Source of the DNA: Rubellimicrobium roseum | Lineage (GTDB): Bacteria; Pseudomonadota; Alphaproteobacteria; Rhodobacterales; Rhodobacteraceae | NCBI RefSeq assembly: GCF_006152145.1 | Contig: NZ_VDFV01000034.1 | Span: 1-41,291, forward strand | Direction of reading: 5' to 3' | Length of the DNA stretch: 41,291 nt | In this document: piece after piece, positions 38,760-41,291 of the stretch | Position numbering within the stretch: the first letter of the stretch is position 1 | How the letters are laid out: the number at the start of each line of letters is the position of its first letter | Translations under genes and position numbers: made by a program | The notes under the pieces: generated by a model | Database searches by the model: none | What the model saw: only the letters and a program-made list of their open reading frames with translations | Told to the model about the DNA's origin: nothing

Positions 38760-39533
38760 TCACCAACAGGTGTAGCCGCCATCCACCGGTACGACGGCGC
38801 CAGTCATGAGGCTCGCGGCATCCGACGCCAGGAAGAGGACGGCGGCGGCCACCTCGGGCGCCTGGCCCATGCGGCCCATGGGGGTGTCGTTCAGCCAGAT
38901 CGGGATGCGGTCCTGATTGAGTGGGTTGGCCAGCACCATCGGGGTCTCGATGTAGGTGGGCGCGACGGCGTTGACGCGGACACCGTGAGCCGCCCATTCG
39001 GCCGCCATGGAGCGGGTCAGGTGATGCACGGCCGCCTTGGAGACGTTGTAGGGCGTCTGCGGCTGCGGGCGGTTGGCGATGGTCCCCGACATGGAGCCCA
39101 GATTGACAACGGAGCCCCGGCGCGCCCGGATCATGTGCCGCCCGAAGGCGCGCGAGCACCAGAACACGCCGTTGACGTTGACATCCATCATCCGGAGCCA
39201 GTCGGCATCGGTGACGTCCTCGCAGGCGACGCCGCTCTGGCCGATGCCGGCGTTGTTGACGAGGATCGTCGCGGCCATACCGCGCGCTGCCAGTTCGTCG
39301 GCAATCTGCTCCATGCGTTCGGAGCGGGTCACATCGCCCCCGAAGGCATGGACCTCGATGCCTTGGCCCGTCAGCGAGCGGACCGCTTCCTGGGTCGCGG
39401 CCTCCTCGGCCTCGATCAGGACGACGCGGGCTCCGGCCTCGCCCAGGGCCTCGGCGCAGCAAAGCCCGATGCCGCGCCCCCCACCGGTGATGACGGCCGT
39501 CTCGCCGTCCAGTCGAAAGCGCTCCTGATACAT
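38760..39533 (-). CDS. short-chain dehydrogenase/reductase
   Basis: The 257-aa product is a classical SDR: nucleotide motif TGGGRGIGLCC, NNAGIG, catalytic serine in LGSMSG, YNVSK with the catalytic tyrosine and lysine, and the C-terminal VDGGYTCW. The first loop after strand 2 (LIEAEE) favours NAD over NADP. The sequence style resembles polyol or sugar-alcohol dehydrogenases, but the substrate is a guess. AAGGAG lies seven bases before the ATG. It stands alone. Confidence 0.88.
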   Translation of the reverse strand: MYQERFRLDGETAVITGGGRGIGLCCAEALGEAGARVVLIEAEEAATQEAVRSLTGQGIEVHAFGGDVTRSERMEQIADELAARGMAATILVNNAGIGQSGVACEDVTDADWLRMMDVNVNGVFWCSRAFGRHMIRARRGSVVNLGSMSGTIANRPQPQTPYNVSKAAVHHLTRSMAAEWAAHGVRVNAVAPTYIETPMVLANPLNQDRIPIWLNDTPMGRMGQAPEVAAAVLFLASDAASLMTGAVVPVDGGYTCW

Positions 39534-40021
39534 TCCGGGCTCCTTGCAGGGCGGAGCGGCGCCGCACCGGTCCGACCTGAGGGAGTAGCCGCCACAAGGT
39601 AGATCGCAAGTCCTCAGCGAAACTCGTGGATGGTCACCGATACGATCACAGGATGAGATCGACAGCGTGACCCACGTCCTTGGCCGCTCCCTTTATGTCC
39701 AGCATACGAACCGACACTGTTGGCGAAGTCGGAGCCGGGTAGCCATCGAGCGTTGAACTGGCGGCTCTGGAGCCCCCCAGCCGGGCTTTGGCGTACTCGC
39801 CACCTCGTCCTGACTGTGCCAACAGTATCCGAACGTTTTCATCACATCCAAACCACGGAATGCCATCAGTTCTGCGCCGATCCCTTCTTGTGCAGCTGAA
39901 GAGCTCCTTGCATCTAAGGTCCTGCCACGCACCGCGGTCACACCAGAGTCCGGCTTCCGCTAAATAATCACGAGAGCTGAGAGCGCCGTTCGATCCTAGA
40001 ACATCTAGAGGCCGGAAGAGC
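39534..40021. other. intergenic region without a supported gene
   Basis: About 490 bp upstream of the dehydrogenase and downstream of the adhesin. A - strand frame at 39693-39941 has an arginine- and serine-rich, random-looking product and no ribosome-binding site, so I do not call it. No tRNA-like structure was recognised. Confidence 0.5.
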
Positions 40022-40040
40022 AGGGGGCTCCGGGCCCCCT
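40022..40040 (-). terminator. intrinsic terminator of the adhesin gene
   Basis: AGGGGGC and GCCCCCT form a seven-base GC stem around a five-base loop, 37 bases past the adhesin stop. The - strand RNA has an A-rich lead-in and a short UGCUCUU after the stem; a T-rich TTCGTTTCT follows on the + strand, so it may act both ways. Confidence 0.6.
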
Positions 40041-40076
40041 TCGTTTCTGATCAGCAGTATTTCTTACGCCAGAGGA

Positions 40077-41291
40077 TTATGCCAGAAGCCCCCACTCAGC
40101 CTCCATGACACCATTAAGCGTGACAGTACCAGTTGAGAGAAGCAGGCGCGTGGCATCCATGCTGCCGTTCCCGTCCGTGTCGACCAGGCTCCTGCCCTTG
40201 ATCGAAACTCCGGTCGCAAACTGGAGCTTGTCGAGGCCTACCTGGAAGTCAGTAATGGTGTCGTTTCCGTTCGCCTTGGTGAAGTGGAACGTGTCAGCAT
40301 CTGCTCCGCCAGTAAGCCGATCGTCGCCCAAGCCGCCGTCTAGGAAGTCGAGACCAAGACCTCCGTCGAGGAAGTCATTGCCGTTGTCGCCGTAGAGTTC
40401 GTCCCAGCCGGTGTCGCCGAAGAGCTTATCATCGCCATTTCCACCAATGAGACGGTCAGCGCCACCTTTGCCGGAAAGCGCATCGTTGGCATTGAGACCC
40501 TCAATGGTTTCGTCACGGTCCTTGCCAGTTGAAGTCAGCAGTCCGTTGATGGTGTCAGCTTGGTTGGTTCCAACAATTGCGACGCCGTCGTTCACACCCG
40601 TGACCTTGACGGTCGCCGTGGCCGTCGAGAAGCCGCCTTTGCCATCGGACACCTTGTAGGTGATCGTGTCCTGGAGGGACGCCCCGGTAGCCAACTTATC
40701 ATAGGCATCCGACGAGGCCGTATATGAAAGGTACATCTTGCCTTCCACCGGCGCGACCACGACGGTGCCCGATGTCGCTTTGGCGTCCACGATAGTAAGA
40801 GCGTCGCCATCCACATCTGAGTCGTTACTAAGCACGTCTAGGATGACGGTCTGATCTTCATCCACGGCAGAGCTGTCATTGACAGCCACCGGCGCGTCAT
40901 TGACGGGGTTCACCGTGAGCGTCATGGTTGCGACATTGCTATCCGCGATGCCGTCATTGGCCTTGTAGGTGAAGCTGACCTCGCCGAAGAAATCCTTCAC
41001 TGGCGTGAAGCTGTAGCTACCGTCCGAGTTGAGCTTAACGATGCCCTTTGCGGGATCGACATTGTTGACTAGGCTGTAAGTGAGGGAAGTGTTCTCGACA
41101 TCGGTCGCGGAGACCGAGCCGCTGATCGTTGTGTCCTCGTCGCCTGTCTTGGTCCCGTTCACCGCCACCGGCGCATCATTGACCGGGGTCACGGTGACGT
41201 TGACCGTGGCGGTCGCGCCACCGTTCAGCGTGTAGGTGAAGCTGTCGTCGCCGAAGTAGTTGGCCTTGGGCGTGTACTGGATCGTGCCGTC
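40077..41291 (-). CDS. large RTX/cadherin-like adhesin, C-terminal part
   Basis: The gene continues past the window end, so at least 404 residues of the C-terminus are seen. Repeated cadherin-like/VCBS-type domains end in PVNDAPVAVN and carry YSFTPVKDFFGEVSFTYKA. A haemolysin-type calcium block follows, with nonapeptide-like GGNGDDKLFGD, YGDNGNDFLDGG and GGLGDDRLTGGAD, then DTITDFQVGLDKLQF. This end is typical of type I secreted RTX adhesins, which carry an uncleaved C-terminal export signal. No type I transporter is visible in the window. A surface or biofilm role is inferred from the family. Confidence 0.9.
   Translation of the reverse strand, partial: DGTIQYTPKANYFGDDSFTYTLNGGATATVNVTVTPVNDAPVAVNGTKTGDEDTTISGSVSATDVENTSLTYSLVNNVDPAKGIVKLNSDGSYSFTPVKDFFGEVSFTYKANDGIADSNVATMTLTVNPVNDAPVAVNDSSAVDEDQTVILDVLSNDSDVDGDALTIVDAKATSGTVVVAPVEGKMYLSYTASSDAYDKLATGASLQDTITYKVSDGKGGFSTATATVKVTGVNDGVAIVGTNQADTINGLLTSTGKDRDETIEGLNANDALSGKGGADRLIGGNGDDKLFGDTGWDELYGDNGNDFLDGGLGLDFLDGGLGDDRLTGGADADTFHFTKANGNDTITDFQVGLDKLQFATGVSIKGRSLVDTDGNGSMDATRLLLSTGTVTLNGVMEAEWGLLA

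Noticed and set aside
39693-39941. Small - strand frame upstream of the dehydrogenase
   Set aside because: No ribosome-binding site, no recognisable features, biased composition.
1-41291. CRISPR arrays, rRNA or tRNA genes, replication initiator (RepA/RepB/RepC)
   Set aside because: Looked for and not found; the replication genes, if this is a plasmid, lie outside the window.

Overview
The window looks like the conjugation core of a large plasmid or chromid from a GC-rich alphaproteobacterium, most likely in or near the Rhodobacterales. This rests on the high GC, the closely overlapping gene starts and stops, the Agrobacterium-like virB order, a VirC1/VirC2-like pair and an Mrp antiporter with fused A and B subunits. 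The taxonomic placement is inference; no rRNA or tRNA gene was seen.

1-8464: conjugative DNA processing. An ArdC-type antirestriction protein and a single-stranded DNA-binding protein lie on the + strand. A hairpin-rich stretch (1673-1836) follows, then a ParA-like/VirC1 gene with its VirC2-like partner on the - strand. About 760 bp of repeat-rich non-coding DNA (3237-3998) separates these from a divergent mobC, VirD2-type relaxase and VirD4 coupling-protein operon. The layout resembles the virC/virD arrangement of Ti plasmids. A candidate nic motif inside a hairpin (3321-3338) is oriented so that ssb and ardC would enter the recipient early and the relaxase and secretion genes late.

8604-20065: a complete-looking virB-type type IV secretion operon on the - strand, in transcription order: a 118-aa protein, a lytic transglycosylase, virB2, virB3, virB4, a 52-aa VirB7-like lipoprotein, a lytic transglycosylase with VirB5-like ends, virB5, virB8, virB9, virB10, virB11, a 157-aa exported protein and virB6. 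Most neighbours overlap by 1-14 bases. virB4 carries one apparent single-base deletion near 17735, which is either a sequencing error or an inactivating mutation.

20242-25363: a scarred accessory region. An IS3-family element sits between a group III truncated-haemoglobin fragment and a 5'-truncated EF-hand protein. An intact pair follows, a membrane-anchored protein plus a YetF/DUF421 protein. A small exported protein gene is then cut by a remnant of another insertion sequence.

25364-30204: small metabolic and regulatory cassettes: a TSUP permease, a glutathione S-transferase, and two operons that each join a RibD/dihydrofolate-reductase-like protein to a regulator (TetR in one, ArsR in the other). 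A row of gene fragments follows (AHSA1, response-regulator receiver, LtrA-like).

30226-36253: an Mrp-type Na+/H+ antiporter operon, mnhAB-C-D-E-F-G, on the - strand. 36598-39533: a HupE-like membrane protein, a small zinc-ribbon protein, a GNAT acetyltransferase, a truncated serine resolvase with res-like repeats, and a short-chain dehydrogenase. 40077-41291: the C-terminal part of a large RTX/cadherin-like adhesin that runs off the window end.
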